64,000 nt of DNA from Mitsuokella jalaludinii DSM 13811. Lineage in GTDB: Bacteria > Bacillota > Negativicutes > Selenomonadales > Selenomonadaceae. Position 1 is the first letter of the stretch. The number at the start of each line of letters is the position of its first letter. Location: assembly GCF_000702905.1 (NCBI RefSeq), contig NZ_JNKR01000003.1, positions 62,001 to 126,000 of the forward strand. Direction: 5' to 3'. Position numbers and translations under genes: made by a program. The notes beneath the pieces are model-generated. The model made no database searches. It saw nothing but the letters and a program-made list of their open reading frames with translations, and was not told where the DNA came from. Shown here in pieces: positions 53,635 through 63,083 of the stretch.

Positions 53635-54584
53635 GACGATTGCTTTTGGGCGCCTTGCTGGGCCTTTTCCTGCTCGGCTCGCTCGCGCTTTCAGGCTGCG
53701 GCAGCACACAGCAGGCAGCCTCTTCAAGTGACGCGCCGTTTGCCACGATCCACGATGCGCTGGGCCGCGATGTCGAGCTCGCGAAGAAGCCGTCGCGCAT
53801 CGTCGTGACCTCGGCGTCCTTCCTCGAGCCGCTGCACGAAGTCGGCGGCGATGTCGTCGGCCGGCCCGACTCGAAGACGAAGATGCCGGCATATGCCAAG
53901 GATAAGGCGAGCGTCGGCAAGGTCTACCAGATCGACCTCGAGAAGGTCCTCGCCTGCGAGCCGGACCTCGTCATCCTCAACAAGGGCATGAACGAGAAGC
54001 TCGTCTCGCCCCTGGAGCAGAACGGCATCAAGACGCTCGTGCTCGACATGAAGAGCTATGACGATGTCAAGGCGGAGGTCCGCGCACTCGCTATGGTCAC
54101 GGGCGAGCGCGAGAAGGGCGAAGAGCTGATCGCCTCGATGGATGAGAGAATCGCGGACGTGCGCGCGAAGATTCCGCAGGAGGCGCGCCGCGTCTCCATC
54201 ATCCACAGCACGAACCAGGGCCTGACGGTGCAGCTCGACGGCAGCATCGCAGGCTGTACGGCAAATCTGCTCGGCTGGCAGAACGTCGCCTCGGGCACGG
54301 CGCCGCTCGAGAAGAACCCCGACGCCGCGCCCTACAGCCTCGAGACGCTCGTCCTGCAGGACCCGGAGGCCATCTTCATCACGAGCATGGGCGACGTGGC
54401 GGAGGCGAAAGCTGGCATGGACAGCCTCATGCAGGACAGTCCTGCATGGCAGACGATCGCCGCCGTCCGCGAGGGCCGCGTCTACTACCTGCCGCAGGAC
54501 CTCTTCCTGCTGAGCCCGGGCATCCATTACCCGGAGGCCGTGGCGTCGATGGCGAAGTGCCTCTACCCGGAGGCGTTTGAATGA
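53631..54584 (+). CDS. Cobalamin/iron-siderophore ABC transporter, substrate-binding lipoprotein (BtuF-like)
   Basis: A 317-residue periplasmic-binding protein. The signal ends in a lipobox LALSGC at about residue 23. The core has DALGRDVELAKKPSRIVVTS and the class III binding-protein layout (VLACEPDLVIL, VYYLPQDLFLLSPG). It is coupled to cbiL and to the permease. Next to B12 synthesis, corrinoid is the likely load; hemes and siderophores are the alternatives. Confidence 0.88.
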   Translation: MRRLLLGALLGLFLLGSLALSGCGSTQQAASSSDAPFATIHDALGRDVELAKKPSRIVVTSASFLEPLHEVGGDVVGRPDSKTKMPAYAKDKASVGKVYQIDLEKVLACEPDLVILNKGMNEKLVSPLEQNGIKTLVLDMKSYDDVKAEVRALAMVTGEREKGEELIASMDERIADVRAKIPQEARRVSIIHSTNQGLTVQLDGSIAGCTANLLGWQNVASGTAPLEKNPDAAPYSLETLVLQDPEAIFITSMGDVAEAKAGMDSLMQDSPAWQTIAAVREGRVYYLPQDLFLLSPGIHYPEAVASMAKCLYPEAFE

Positions 54585-55570
54585 TGCGGGGCGCATCGAG
54601 TGGGCGGCTCGCGGCCGTCTTCCTGATCTTCCTCGTGCTGGCCGCCTCAGGCGTTCTCGTCAGCCTGATGATGGGCTCCGTCGCCATCGCGCCGCAGGAG
54701 GCCGCCGCCATTCTCATGGGCGCTGATGGCAGTACACACGCGCAGATCCTCTGGAATATCCGGCTGCCGCGCACGCTCGTGGCAGCGCTCGTCGGCATCG
54801 ACCTCGCGCTCTCGGGCGCCATCCTGCAGGCCATCATGAAGAACCCGCTGGCCGACCCGCACATCATCGGCATCTCGTCGGGCGCGGGGCTCATGGGTAT
54901 CCTCGTCCTGCTGCTCTTCCCCGAGCACAGCGCGCTCATCACGCCGGCGGCCTTTGTCGGTGCGATGGGAGCGGCGGTGCTCATCTACCTGCTCGCCTGG
55001 AAGAACGGCATCCAGCCCATCCGCATCATCCTTGCGGGCGTGGCTGTCTCCGCCTTCCTCGGCTCGGGCATCTCGGCTTTGATGATCCTCTACAGCGACC
55101 GCGTGCACAACGCGCTCATGTGGATGGTCGGCGGCCTCTCGGCGCGCAGCTGGCCGCATGTGGCGATGCTCTGGCCTTACACGCTCGTGGGCTTCGCGCT
55201 CGCCGTGCTCGCCGCGCGCCACCTCAATGTGCTGCAGCTCGGCGATGCGATGGCAAGGAGCCTCGGTATGCGCGTCGAGCTCACGCGCCTCCTGCTGACG
55301 GCCGTCGCGGCCATCCTTGCGGCAAGTGCCGTCTCCGTCGTTGGACTACTCGGCTTTGTCGGCCTCATCGTGCCGCACATGGCGCGGCTGCTCGTCGGCT
55401 CGGACCACCGCATCCTCTTGCCTGCCTCGGCACTTTTGGGCGCGGCCGTCCTGCTCTACAGCGACACGTTCGCGCGCGTGGCCTTCGCGCCCGTCGAGCT
55501 GCCCGTCGGCATCATCATGGCCGCGCTTGGCGCGCCGTTCTTCCTGTTCCTGCTTAGGAGGCAATTATGA
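54581..55570 (+). CDS. FecCD/BtuC-family ABC permease
   Basis: A 329-residue protein with about nine to ten membrane spans. Family marks are IRLPRTLVAALVGIDLALSGAILQ, NPLADPHIIGISSGAGL and GFVGLIVPHMARLLVGSDHR, the last being the coupling segment. It overlaps the lipoprotein gene by ATGA and the ATPase gene by 4 bases, so the three are one unit (BtuFCD type). Confidence 0.92.
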   Translation: MMRGASSGRLAAVFLIFLVLAASGVLVSLMMGSVAIAPQEAAAILMGADGSTHAQILWNIRLPRTLVAALVGIDLALSGAILQAIMKNPLADPHIIGISSGAGLMGILVLLLFPEHSALITPAAFVGAMGAAVLIYLLAWKNGIQPIRIILAGVAVSAFLGSGISALMILYSDRVHNALMWMVGGLSARSWPHVAMLWPYTLVGFALAVLAARHLNVLQLGDAMARSLGMRVELTRLLLTAVAAILAASAVSVVGLLGFVGLIVPHMARLLVGSDHRILLPASALLGAAVLLYSDTFARVAFAPVELPVGIIMAALGAPFFLFLLRRQL

Positions 55571-56358
55571 CGACGATATTATCGGCAGAGCATCTCGCGT
55601 ATGCGGCCGGGCATACGCCCATCCTCGAAGATGTCGCGCTCGATGTCGCGCGCGGCCAGCGGCTGGCCATCATCGGGCCGAACGGCGCGGGCAAGTCGAC
55701 GCTCTTGCGCCTGCTGGCAGGGCTTGCGCGGCCAAGCGGCGGCGCGGTGCAGCTCGAAGGATGCGATATACGCCGCATCGGCCGTCAGGCGCTCGCGCGC
55801 CGGCTCGCCGTGCTGCCGCAGGGCGTCGAGGCTCCAGCCGACACGACGGTGCGCCGCCTCGTCGGCTACGGCCGCTTTCCTTACCGCTCGCACCTGCGCG
55901 CGGAAGACCCCGTAAAAGACCGTGAGGCCGTCGATTGGGCCATGCAGGTCACGCATGTCGAGGCCCTGCAGGACCGCCAGGTACAGTCGCTTTCGGGCGG
56001 CGAGCGCCAGCGCGCCTTTCTGGCCATGGTGCTCGCGCAGCAGCCCGAGGTCCTGCTGCTCGACGAGCCGACGACGTACCTCGACATGGCCCATCAGCTC
56101 GAGGTCATGCAGATCATCACCGCGGTCAACCGCCAGTACGGCGTGACTATCGTCATGGTCCTGCACGACATCAACCACGCCCTGCAGTACGCCGACGCTG
56201 TCGCTGTGCTGCAGGGCCGCCGCATCGCCCGGCAGGGCAGGCCCGAGGACGTCATCTCTGCCAAGCTGCTCGCTGATGTCTTCGGCGTCGAGGCCGACGC
56301 CTTCACGGACCGAGAGGGCAGGACCGTGTATCTGCCAGCTGCCCTGACCAGGCGATGA
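55567..56358 (+). CDS. ABC transporter ATP-binding protein (BtuD/FecE-like)
   Basis: A 263-residue ATPase. Walker A GPNGAGKSTLLRLL (about residue 37), signature LSGGERQRAFLAM (about residue 140), Walker B VLLLDEPTTYLD, H-loop VLHDINHALQYAD. Drives the corrinoid-type importer with the two previous genes. A large hairpin and a terminator lie after it. Confidence 0.94.
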   Translation: MTTILSAEHLAYAAGHTPILEDVALDVARGQRLAIIGPNGAGKSTLLRLLAGLARPSGGAVQLEGCDIRRIGRQALARRLAVLPQGVEAPADTTVRRLVGYGRFPYRSHLRAEDPVKDREAVDWAMQVTHVEALQDRQVQSLSGGERQRAFLAMVLAQQPEVLLLDEPTTYLDMAHQLEVMQIITAVNRQYGVTIVMVLHDINHALQYADAVAVLQGRRIARQGRPEDVISAKLLADVFGVEADAFTDREGRTVYLPAALTRR

Positions 56359-56371
56359 ACCCGCAAACAGA

Positions 56372-56419
56372 ACGATCGTCGGACGGTCCGATGGATTCTC
56401 CCGACTGTCCGACGATCGT
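56372..56419. repeat. 17-bp inverted repeat after the btuD-like gene
   Basis: ACGATCGTCGGACGGTC and its partner GACTGTCCGACGATCGT pair over 17 bp (one G-U) around a 14-base loop. ACGATCGT is itself a palindrome, so the DNA could form a cruciform. It has no T tract and lies just before a separate terminator. Confidence 0.75.
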
Positions 56420-56421
56420 CA

Positions 56422-56455
56422 CCCCGACCATAGGCAATGGTCGGGGGCTTTTTTT
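56422..56455 (+). terminator. Terminator of the cbiL-btu unit
   Basis: A perfect 10-bp stem CCCCGACCAT / ATGGTCGGGG with an AGGCA loop, then GC and seven T. Confidence 0.92.
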
Positions 56456-56496
56456 AGTTGCTAGTGAAAATATTTTTCAAAATGCGTCTATCCGTC

Positions 56497-56526
56497 TTGA
56501 CAGATGATATTGAGATAAGTTATCAT
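56497..56526 (+). promoter_or_regulatory. feo promoter with overlapping GATAA-G-TTATC palindrome
   Basis: TTGACA at 56497, an 18-bp spacer, TATCAT at 56521. GATAA-G-TTATC at 56514-56524 overlaps the -10. It resembles half of a Fur or DtxR-type box, which is expected before feoAB, but the match is partial. Confidence 0.55.
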
Positions 56527-56579
56527 AATCCATGTAAGAAATAATCTCATTATCAAGATACCTTTGGGAGGCGTTTGAT

Positions 56580-56804
56580 TTGACACTCAAAGACGGTAAG
56601 ACCGGCATGGTGCTGAAGATCGTCAAGATCCACGAATCGGACCTGAAGCAGCGCATGATGACGATGGGGCTGATCCCCGGCACGAAGGTCACAGTCCTGC
56701 GCTCCGCACCGCTCGGCGACCCGATTGCCATCGGCGTGCGTTCGTACAACCTCGCTCTGCGCAAGGCAGATGCCGAGAGGATCGAGGTCCAGCAGGTCAG
56801 CTGA
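56580..56804 (+). CDS. feoA: FeoA family protein
   Basis: A 74-residue SH3-like protein that aids FeoB in Fe2+ uptake. The typical LKQRMMTMGLIPGTKVTVLRSAPLGDPIAI is the family core. The start is a TTG at 56580 with GGGAGG 8 bases before it; no ATG precedes the conserved LKDGKTG. feoB follows 87 bp downstream. Confidence 0.92.
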   Translation: MTLKDGKTGMVLKIVKIHESDLKQRMMTMGLIPGTKVTVLRSAPLGDPIAIGVRSYNLALRKADAERIEVQQVS

Positions 56805-56891
56805 CCACGGGAACGGTACAAAGCAGCAAGGCAGATGCTCATCCATGCGAGTGGGCGGGCAGAAGCAGCGAAAGGAGACGTATTTTCATCT

Positions 56892-58790
56892 ATGTCAACA
56901 TTAGCAGTAGCATTGACCGGCAATCCGAATACCGGTAAATCCACTATCTTCAATGAACTCACGGGCGCGCGCCAGAAAATCGGCAACTGGCCGGGCGTCA
57001 CGGTCGACAAGAAAGTCGGCTACACGCGCTACAAGGACCGCGCCATCTCGATCGTCGACCTGCCGGGCACTTACAGCGTCAACGCGCGCAGCCCGGAGGA
57101 GAAGATCGTCATCGACTACCTCATGAACAACAAGCTCGACCTCGTCATGGACGTCGTCGACAGCTCGAACATCGAGCGCAACCTCTTCCTGACGGTCCAG
57201 CTTTTAGAGCAGGGCATCCCGCTTCTCATCGACCTCAACATGCAGGACGATGCAGCGCGCCGCGGCATCAAGATCGATACGAAGAAGCTCGAAGAGGCCA
57301 TCGGCATGCCGGTCGTCGAGACGGTCGGCCGCAGCAGCAAGAGCACGAAGAAATTGCTCGACGTCTTCACGAGCACGGTCATGTCCAAGTACCATGTGAG
57401 CCCGCAGGTGCAGGAGCACATCGACAAAGTCCAGGCCATCCAGGCGAGCAGCCGGTCGGAGAACGAGAAGGAAGAGGCCATCATCGAGGCGCGCTATGCG
57501 CTGATCGACAAGATCATGGCGCAGGCCGTCGACACGGGAAATGTCGGCCAGTCGATGTCCGAGAAGATCGACCACTTCCTCGCCAACGGCGTGCTTGCGC
57601 TGCCAATCTTCCTCCTGATCCTCTACGCCGTCTTCCAGATCACGTTCACCTGGATCGGCCAGCCGATCGCGGACTTCCTCGACGATGCGATCAACACGCA
57701 GTTCGTCGGATTCATGGAGGAGTTCCTGACGGATGCCGGCGTGGCCGACTGGATGGTCTCGCTCGTCTGTGACGGCATCATCTCGGGCGTCGGCGCGGTG
57801 CTGACGTTCGTGCCACTGATCTTCGTGCTGTTCTTCTGCCTGTCCTTCCTCGACGGCACGGGCTACATGGCCCGCATCGCCTTCATCATGGACCCGATCA
57901 TGCGCCGCTGCGGCCTGACGGGCAAGGGCGTCATGCCGCTGATGATGGGCTTCGGCTGCGGCGTGCCGGCCATCATGGGCGCGCGCGCACTCGACTCGGA
58001 GAAGGACCGCATGGTCTCCATCCTCGTCACGCCGTTCCTCACGTGCGGCGCGAAGCTGCCGATCATGGCGCTCTTCGCCGCGATGTTCTTCCCCGACAAT
58101 GCCGCCAACGTCGTCTTCGCGATGTACGTCATCGGCATGGTCATGGCCATCGTCGTCGCTAAAGGCCTCGGCTCGACCGTCTTCAAGTCGAAGGGCTCGA
58201 CCTTCCTCTTAGAGCTGCCGCCGTACCGCATGCCGGACATGAAGACGGTCCTCCTCGAGACTTGGGACAAGGGCAAGGGGTACCTCATCAAGGCCGGTAC
58301 CATCATCTTTGCCGCATCCGTCCTGCTCTGGGTCATGACGAACTACAACTTCAGCGGTCCGGCTGAGATCGAGGATTCCATCCTCGCGACAATCGGCGGC
58401 TGGATGTCGCACCTCTTCGTCTTCCAGGGCTTCGACACCTGGGAGGCTGGCGCAGCCGTTCTCTCGGGCATCATGGCGAAGGAGACGGTCGTCGCGACGA
58501 TCGGCATCCTCTACGGTGCCGGCGATGTCTCGACGGAGGCAGAGGATGCCGCTGATACGGCGTCCACGATGATGCAGACGGGCATGGCCACGGCCTTCAC
58601 GAGCCTCTCGGCCTTCTCGTTCATGGTCTTCTCGCAGCTCTACACGCCGTGCGTCACGGCGCTCGGCACGATCAAGAAAGAGGCCGGCGGCTGGAAGTGG
58701 GTCGCGTTCTCCGCGTTCTACATGTTCGCGATCGCCTGGCTCGTCTCACTGCTCGTCTACCAGATCGGCGCCATGCTCGGCTTTGCCTGA
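56892..58790 (+). CDS. feoB: Ferrous iron transporter B
   Basis: A 632-residue GTP-gated Fe2+ importer. The N-terminal G domain has G1 GNPNTGKST, G3 DLPGTYS, then a GDI helical part; the C-terminal part has about eleven spans with FGCGVPAIMG and TCGAKLPIM, the Cys-bearing gates. I chose the ATG at 56892, which starts the conserved STLAVALTGNP, although AAAGGAG is a long 15 bases away. Length is shorter than E. coli FeoB but normal in this lineage. Confidence 0.96.
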   Translation: MSTLAVALTGNPNTGKSTIFNELTGARQKIGNWPGVTVDKKVGYTRYKDRAISIVDLPGTYSVNARSPEEKIVIDYLMNNKLDLVMDVVDSSNIERNLFLTVQLLEQGIPLLIDLNMQDDAARRGIKIDTKKLEEAIGMPVVETVGRSSKSTKKLLDVFTSTVMSKYHVSPQVQEHIDKVQAIQASSRSENEKEEAIIEARYALIDKIMAQAVDTGNVGQSMSEKIDHFLANGVLALPIFLLILYAVFQITFTWIGQPIADFLDDAINTQFVGFMEEFLTDAGVADWMVSLVCDGIISGVGAVLTFVPLIFVLFFCLSFLDGTGYMARIAFIMDPIMRRCGLTGKGVMPLMMGFGCGVPAIMGARALDSEKDRMVSILVTPFLTCGAKLPIMALFAAMFFPDNAANVVFAMYVIGMVMAIVVAKGLGSTVFKSKGSTFLLELPPYRMPDMKTVLLETWDKGKGYLIKAGTIIFAASVLLWVMTNYNFSGPAEIEDSILATIGGWMSHLFVFQGFDTWEAGAAVLSGIMAKETVVATIGILYGAGDVSTEAEDAADTASTMMQTGMATAFTSLSAFSFMVFSQLYTPCVTALGTIKKEAGGWKWVAFSAFYMFAIAWLVSLLVYQIGAMLGFA

Positions 58791-58910
58791 GCCGTGAACT
58801 GCATCAGCATCCATCTGAAAGACTGAAAGACTGAGATGCTGACAGCCTGGCAGGGCTTGCATCTGCCAGGTGGATGTGGTATCTTGAAATCTTGAAACGG
58901 AGGGATCATT

Positions 58911-59078
58911 ATGGCAACCTTTATCGTCGGCGCAATCGTCGCAGTCGGACTCTACTACGCACTGCGCCACGTCTACCGGAATTTCCGCATGGGGCGGGAG
59001 GACTGCTGCGGCGGCAACTGCGCGGCCTGCAGCGGCCACTGCACGGGGGGCCGTGCCCTCCCGCACAAGAGCGCCTGA
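58911..59078 (+). CDS. FeoB-associated Cys-rich membrane protein
   Basis: A 55-residue protein. One N-terminal membrane span (TFIVGAIVAVGLYYALRHV) is followed by a Cys cluster DCCGGNCAACSGHC. This is the pattern of the FeoB-associated family, thought to help Fe2+ transfer at the FeoB mouth. ACGGAGGGATC lies before the ATG. It lies 120 bp after feoB and is easy to miss because a longer frame overlaps it. Confidence 0.88.
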   Translation: MATFIVGAIVAVGLYYALRHVYRNFRMGREDCCGGNCAACSGHCTGGRALPHKSA

Positions 59079-59128
59079 CCGATTGATATGAATTGTTCCC
59101 CGCATCCTGATACTCATGTTCTAACCAG

Positions 59129-59157
59129 TAGACAGGAGCGGGGAACTGTGCTATGAT
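59129..59157 (+). promoter_or_regulatory. Promoter of the rib operon
   Basis: TAGACA, a 17-bp spacer, then TATGAT, 14 bp before the FMN riboswitch. Confidence 0.7.
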
Positions 59158-59170
59158 AAAAATCAGAGAT

Positions 59171-59348
59171 TTGTCTTTGAGGCGGGGAGCATTTCCCCAC
59201 CGGCGGTAGAGCCCGCGAGCCCTGATGTTTCGGGGCATGATCCGGTGAGATTCCGGAGCCGACCGTATAGTCGGGATGAGAAAAGGCATGTACGTGTGTT
59301 TTGCATGTAAGCGAGCCGTCGGAAGAGAATCTTCCGGCGGCTTTTTTT
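59171..59348 (+). promoter_or_regulatory. FMN riboswitch (RFN element) with terminator
   Basis: Aptamer at about 59171-59288: GAGGCGGGGAGCATTTCCCC, CACCGGCGGTA, GAGCCCGCGAGCC, GATCCGGTGAGATTCCGGAGCCGAC and AGTCGGGATGAGA follow the RFN consensus. The terminator is GCCGTCGGAAG / CTTCCGGCGGC (59315-59341) with seven T at 59342-59348. FMN should stop transcription of ribD-ribE-ribBA-ribH. Confidence 0.96.
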
Positions 59349-59409
59349 CTCGTGTCTCATGAGCAGATTCATCAAAGAGAACAGGATTCATAGTTTGAGG
59401 TGATGGAAG

Positions 59410-60501
59410 ATGCAGGATGAAGATTTCATGCGTGAGGCGCTGGAGCTCGCGCGCAATGCGGAGGGGCGGACGTCGCCAAACCCGATGGTCGGCGCCGTCA
59501 TCGTGCGCGGCGGGCGCATCATCGCCGCAGGCTGGCACCGCAAGGCCGGCACGCCGCATGCGGAGGTCCACGCTCTGCGCATGGCAGGGGAGCTCGCGAA
59601 GGGCGCGACGCTCTACGTGACGCTCGAGCCGTGCTCGCATTACGGCCGCACGGGCCCTTGTGCCAAGGCGGTGGCCGAGGCCGGCGTGAAGCGCTGCGTC
59701 ATCGCGATGAAGGACCCGAACCCGCTCGTCTCGGGCCGCGGCATCAAGATCCTCGAAGATGCCGGCGTCGAGGTCGTCTGCGGCGTCCTTGAGGAAGAGG
59801 CGCGAAGGCTCAACGAGGCCTTCCTCAAGTGGGTGCCCGAGAAGATGCCTTTCGTCGCGCTCAAGACGGCGATGACGCTCGACGGCAAGATCGCGACGCG
59901 CACGGGCGCATCGCAGTGGATCACGAACGAGGCCTCGCGCCGCCGCGTCCACGAGTACCGTGACATCTACGACAGCATCCTCGTCGGCATCGGCACAGTC
60001 TTGCACGACGACCCGAGCCTGACGACGCGCCTGCCGGACGGCACGGGCAAGAACCCCGTGCGCATCATCGTCGACAGCCAGGCGCGCACGCCGCTATCGG
60101 CAAAGGTCGTGCGGGATGGTCAGGCAAAGACCATCGTGGCCGTGACAGAGCAGGCACCGGAGGCGCGCTGCAAGGCGCTCGAGAAAGCCGGTGTCGAGGT
60201 CATCCGGGCGGGCAGCGGCGCGCATGTCGACCTCAAGGCACTCCTGCAGAAGCTCGGTGAGCGCGAGATCTGCTCCGTCTTTGTCGAGGGCGGCGGCAGC
60301 GTCAACTTCTCGCTCTTGGAGGCCGGCCTCGTCGACAAGGTCTATGCCTTCATCGCGCCGAAGCTCGTCGGCGGCCGCGAGGCCCTGACGCCCGTCGAGG
60401 GCGAGGGCTTCGCCTCGCTCGGGGAATGTGTCGCACTGACGGATGTCCATGTCGAGGAGCTTGCAGGCGACATCCTGCTGACGGCCTACACGAAGCGCTG
60501 A
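59410..60501 (+). CDS. ribD: Riboflavin biosynthesis deaminase/reductase
   Basis: Carries out the second (deaminase) and third (reductase) steps of riboflavin synthesis. 363 residues. The N-terminal deaminase zinc motif is HAEVHALR and PCSHYGRTGPC; the C-terminal reductase domain starts at about residue 145 (FVALKTAMTLDGKIATRTG) and includes VEGGGSVNFSLLEAGLVD. First gene of the operon. Confidence 0.96.
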   Translation: MQDEDFMREALELARNAEGRTSPNPMVGAVIVRGGRIIAAGWHRKAGTPHAEVHALRMAGELAKGATLYVTLEPCSHYGRTGPCAKAVAEAGVKRCVIAMKDPNPLVSGRGIKILEDAGVEVVCGVLEEEARRLNEAFLKWVPEKMPFVALKTAMTLDGKIATRTGASQWITNEASRRRVHEYRDIYDSILVGIGTVLHDDPSLTTRLPDGTGKNPVRIIVDSQARTPLSAKVVRDGQAKTIVAVTEQAPEARCKALEKAGVEVIRAGSGAHVDLKALLQKLGEREICSVFVEGGGSVNFSLLEAGLVDKVYAFIAPKLVGGREALTPVEGEGFASLGECVALTDVHVEELAGDILLTAYTKR

Positions 60502-60522
60502 TTGCGGCAGAGAGGAAGAGTC

Positions 60523-61176
60523 ATGTTTACTGGTATTATAGAAGAAGTCGGCACGGTGCAGCGCCTCGGCGGCGGCTCTATCGCCATCGCGGCGGAGCAC
60601 GTCCTGGGGGATGCGCATGTCGGCGACAGCATCGCCGTCAATGGCATCTGCCTGACGGTGACGTCGTTTGACCGCCATCACTTCACGGCCGACGTCATGC
60701 CTGAGACGGTGCGGCGCACGTCGCTTGCAGAGCTCAAGAAAGGCAGCCCGGTCAACCTCGAGCGGGCGCTCTCGCTCGCCTCGCGCCTCGGCGGCCACAT
60801 CGTCTCCGGCCACATCGACGGCACGGGCCGCATTGAATCCCTGGAGAAGGAGGACAATGCGCTGCTCCTCAAGGTCGCGGCCGACCCCGCCATCCTGCGC
60901 GGCATCGTCGAGAAGGGCTCCGTCGCGCTCGACGGCATCAGCCTGACCGTCGCTACTGTCACGGAGGCGGACTTCACCGTCTCGCTGATTCCGCACACGC
61001 GCGAGGTCACGAACCTCCGCGCCAAGAAGGCGGGCAGCCTCCTCAACATCGAGACAGATGTCATCGGCAAGTACGTCGAGAAGATGATGCAGGGAGTCTA
61101 TAAAGAGGCGGGCGGCAGGGCTGAGCCCGCGAAGAAGGCGCTCACGCGCGCCTTCCTGCTCGAGAATGGCTTCTGA
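60523..61176 (+). CDS. ribE: Riboflavin synthase (alpha subunit)
   Basis: Dismutates two 6,7-dimethyl-8-ribityllumazine molecules to riboflavin. 217 residues, two lumazine-binding repeats; start MFTGIIEEVGTV, repeat 2 from GGHIVSGHIDGTGRIESLE. The ATG at 60523 lies after GAGGAAGAG. Confidence 0.96.
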   Translation: MFTGIIEEVGTVQRLGGGSIAIAAEHVLGDAHVGDSIAVNGICLTVTSFDRHHFTADVMPETVRRTSLAELKKGSPVNLERALSLASRLGGHIVSGHIDGTGRIESLEKEDNALLLKVAADPAILRGIVEKGSVALDGISLTVATVTEADFTVSLIPHTREVTNLRAKKAGSLLNIETDVIGKYVEKMMQGVYKEAGGRAEPAKKALTRAFLLENGF

Positions 61177-61238
61177 GCAGGAAGCCATCCAAATCAGAGA
61201 ATCAATAGATCTACCATAAAAGAATTGGAGTGAACTAC

Positions 61239-62450
61239 ATGTCGGATTTTGCAACGGTGGAACAGGCCATCGAGGATATCAAGAACGGCAAGATGATCGT
61301 CGTCGTCGACGATGAGGACCGCGAGAATGAGGGCGACCTGATCGTCGCCGCCGAGACGGTCACGCCGGAGGACATCAACTTCATGGCGACGTACGCCAAG
61401 GGGCTCATCTGCACGCCGATCGACGGAAAGCGCCTCGACGAGCTCAACATCGGCCAGATGGTTGTCAACAACACGGACAACCACGAGACGGCCTTCACTG
61501 TCTCAATCGATGCCTACGACACGGAGACGGGCATCTCGGCCTTCGAGCGCTGCCACACGATCAAGAAGTTGCTTGACCCGAAGGCAAAGCCGGCTTCCTT
61601 CCGCCGCCCGGGCCATGTCTTCCCACTGCGCTCCGTCGAGGGCGGCGTGCTGCGCCGCGCCGGCCACACGGAGACGACGACGGACCTCGCGCGCCTCGCG
61701 GGCTTCTACCCGGCTGGCCTCTGCTGCGAGATCATGGACGATGACGGCCACATGATGCGCACGCCGCGCCTCAAGGAGTTCGCCAAGAAGCACGGCCTCC
61801 ACATGATCACGGTCCAGTCGCTCATCGAGTACCGCAAGCGCACGGAGAACTTCGTGCATGAGGTCGCCGACGTCGACTTCCCGAGCAAGTACGGCCACTT
61901 CCGCATCCACGCCTACGAGAACGAGCTCAACAACAAGTGCGACATCGCCATCGTCAAGGGCGATGTGCGCGGCAAGAAGGATGTGCTCGTGCGCGTCCAC
62001 TCGGAGTGCCTCACAGGCGATGCGCTCGGCTCCATGCGCTGCGACTGCGGCGAGCAGCTCGCGCTCGCCTTGAAGAAAATCGAGGCAGAGGGCGAGGGCG
62101 TCGTGCTCTACATGCGCCAGGAGGGCCGCGGCATCGGCCTCGCCAACAAGATGCGCGCCTACGCGCTGCAGGACAAGGGCCGCGACACGGTCGAGGCCAA
62201 TGTCGAGCTCGGCTTTGCGCCGGACCTGCGCGACTACGGCATCGGCGCGCAGATCCTCGCGGACCTCGGCCTCACGAGCATCCGCTTGATGACCAACAAC
62301 CCGGCCAAGCGCGCCGGCCTCGAGGGCTACGGCCTCGAGATCACGGGCCGCGTGCCGCTGCAGGTCCACGCCAACAAGTTCGACAAGCGCTACCTGACGG
62401 TCAAGAAAGTCAAGATGGGCCATCTCTTCAGCGACGACACGCTGAAGTGA
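61239..62450 (+). CDS. ribBA: 3,4-DHBP synthase / GTP cyclohydrolase II
   Basis: Bifunctional entry enzyme of riboflavin synthesis. 403 residues. RibB half: [36 protein letters not shown]. RibA half from about residue 205: the zinc site [20 protein letters not shown] and the GTP-binding [16 protein letters not shown]. The ATG at 61239 has TTGGAG 8 bases before it. Confidence 0.97.
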   Translation: MSDFATVEQAIEDIKNGKMIVVVDDEDRENEGDLIVAAETVTPEDINFMATYAKGLICTPIDGKRLDELNIGQMVVNNTDNHETAFTVSIDAYDTETGISAFERCHTIKKLLDPKAKPASFRRPGHVFPLRSVEGGVLRRAGHTETTTDLARLAGFYPAGLCCEIMDDDGHMMRTPRLKEFAKKHGLHMITVQSLIEYRKRTENFVHEVADVDFPSKYGHFRIHAYENELNNKCDIAIVKGDVRGKKDVLVRVHSECLTGDALGSMRCDCGEQLALALKKIEAEGEGVVLYMRQEGRGIGLANKMRAYALQDKGRDTVEANVELGFAPDLRDYGIGAQILADLGLTSIRLMTNNPAKRAGLEGYGLEITGRVPLQVHANKFDKRYLTVKKVKMGHLFSDDTLK

Positions 62451-62490
62451 GGCTTGCGATAGAGTGCGATAGAGTAAGGAGGAAACACAC

Positions 62491-62958
62491 ATGGCAAATG
62501 TATACGAAGGTTTTGTATCGGGCAAGGGCCTGAAATTCGGCATCGTCGTCGCCCGCTTCAATGAGTTCATCACGAGCAAGCTCTTAGGCGGCGCGCTCGA
62601 CACGCTGCACCGCCACGAGACGAACGACGCGGACATCGACGTCGCCTGGGTGCCGGGTGCCTTTGAGCTGCCAATCGTCGCCAAGAAGATGGCTGAGTCC
62701 GGCAAGTACGACGCCGTCATCTGCATCGGCGCCGTCATCCGCGGTTCGACGACGCATTACGACTACGTCTGCAACGAGGCCTCGAAGGGCATCGCCCAGG
62801 TCGGCATGCAGACGGGCGTGCCGACGATCTTCTCGGTCGTGACGACGGAGAACATCGAGCAGGCCATCGAGCGCGCCGGCACGAAGGCGGGCAACAAGGG
62901 CGCCGACGGTGCCATGTCCGCCATGGAGATGGCCAACCTGCTCAAGAAACTCGGCTGA
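62491..62958 (+). CDS. ribH: 6,7-dimethyl-8-ribityllumazine synthase
   Basis: Makes the lumazine that RibE uses. 155 residues. Motifs: [29 protein letters not shown] and [22 protein letters not shown] with the catalytic His. AAGGAGG precedes the ATG. A 10-bp inverted repeat (CCGGCTGCCC at 62959 / GGGCAGCCGG at 63012) follows, without a T tract, and may be a weak terminator or processing hairpin. Confidence 0.96.
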   Translation: MANVYEGFVSGKGLKFGIVVARFNEFITSKLLGGALDTLHRHETNDADIDVAWVPGAFELPIVAKKMAESGKYDAVICIGAVIRGSTTHYDYVCNEASKGIAQVGMQTGVPTIFSVVTTENIEQAIERAGTKAGNKGADGAMSAMEMANLLKKLG

Positions 62959-63083
62959 CCGGCTGCCCGAAAAAGAGAACGAGATGGAGACCGTTGACCA
63001 AGCTTGCCATAGGGCAGCCGGGCCAGCGGTCTTGCTGTACCAGCATACCAAGATACGAAAGAGAACAAGAAAGGGGAATCCTT

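Noticed and set aside
58874-59086. 70-aa frame starting MWYLEILKRRDHYG overlapping the FeoB-associated gene
   Set aside because: Wrong frame: the ATG at 58911 has a proper ribosome site and gives the membrane span and Cys cluster of a known family.
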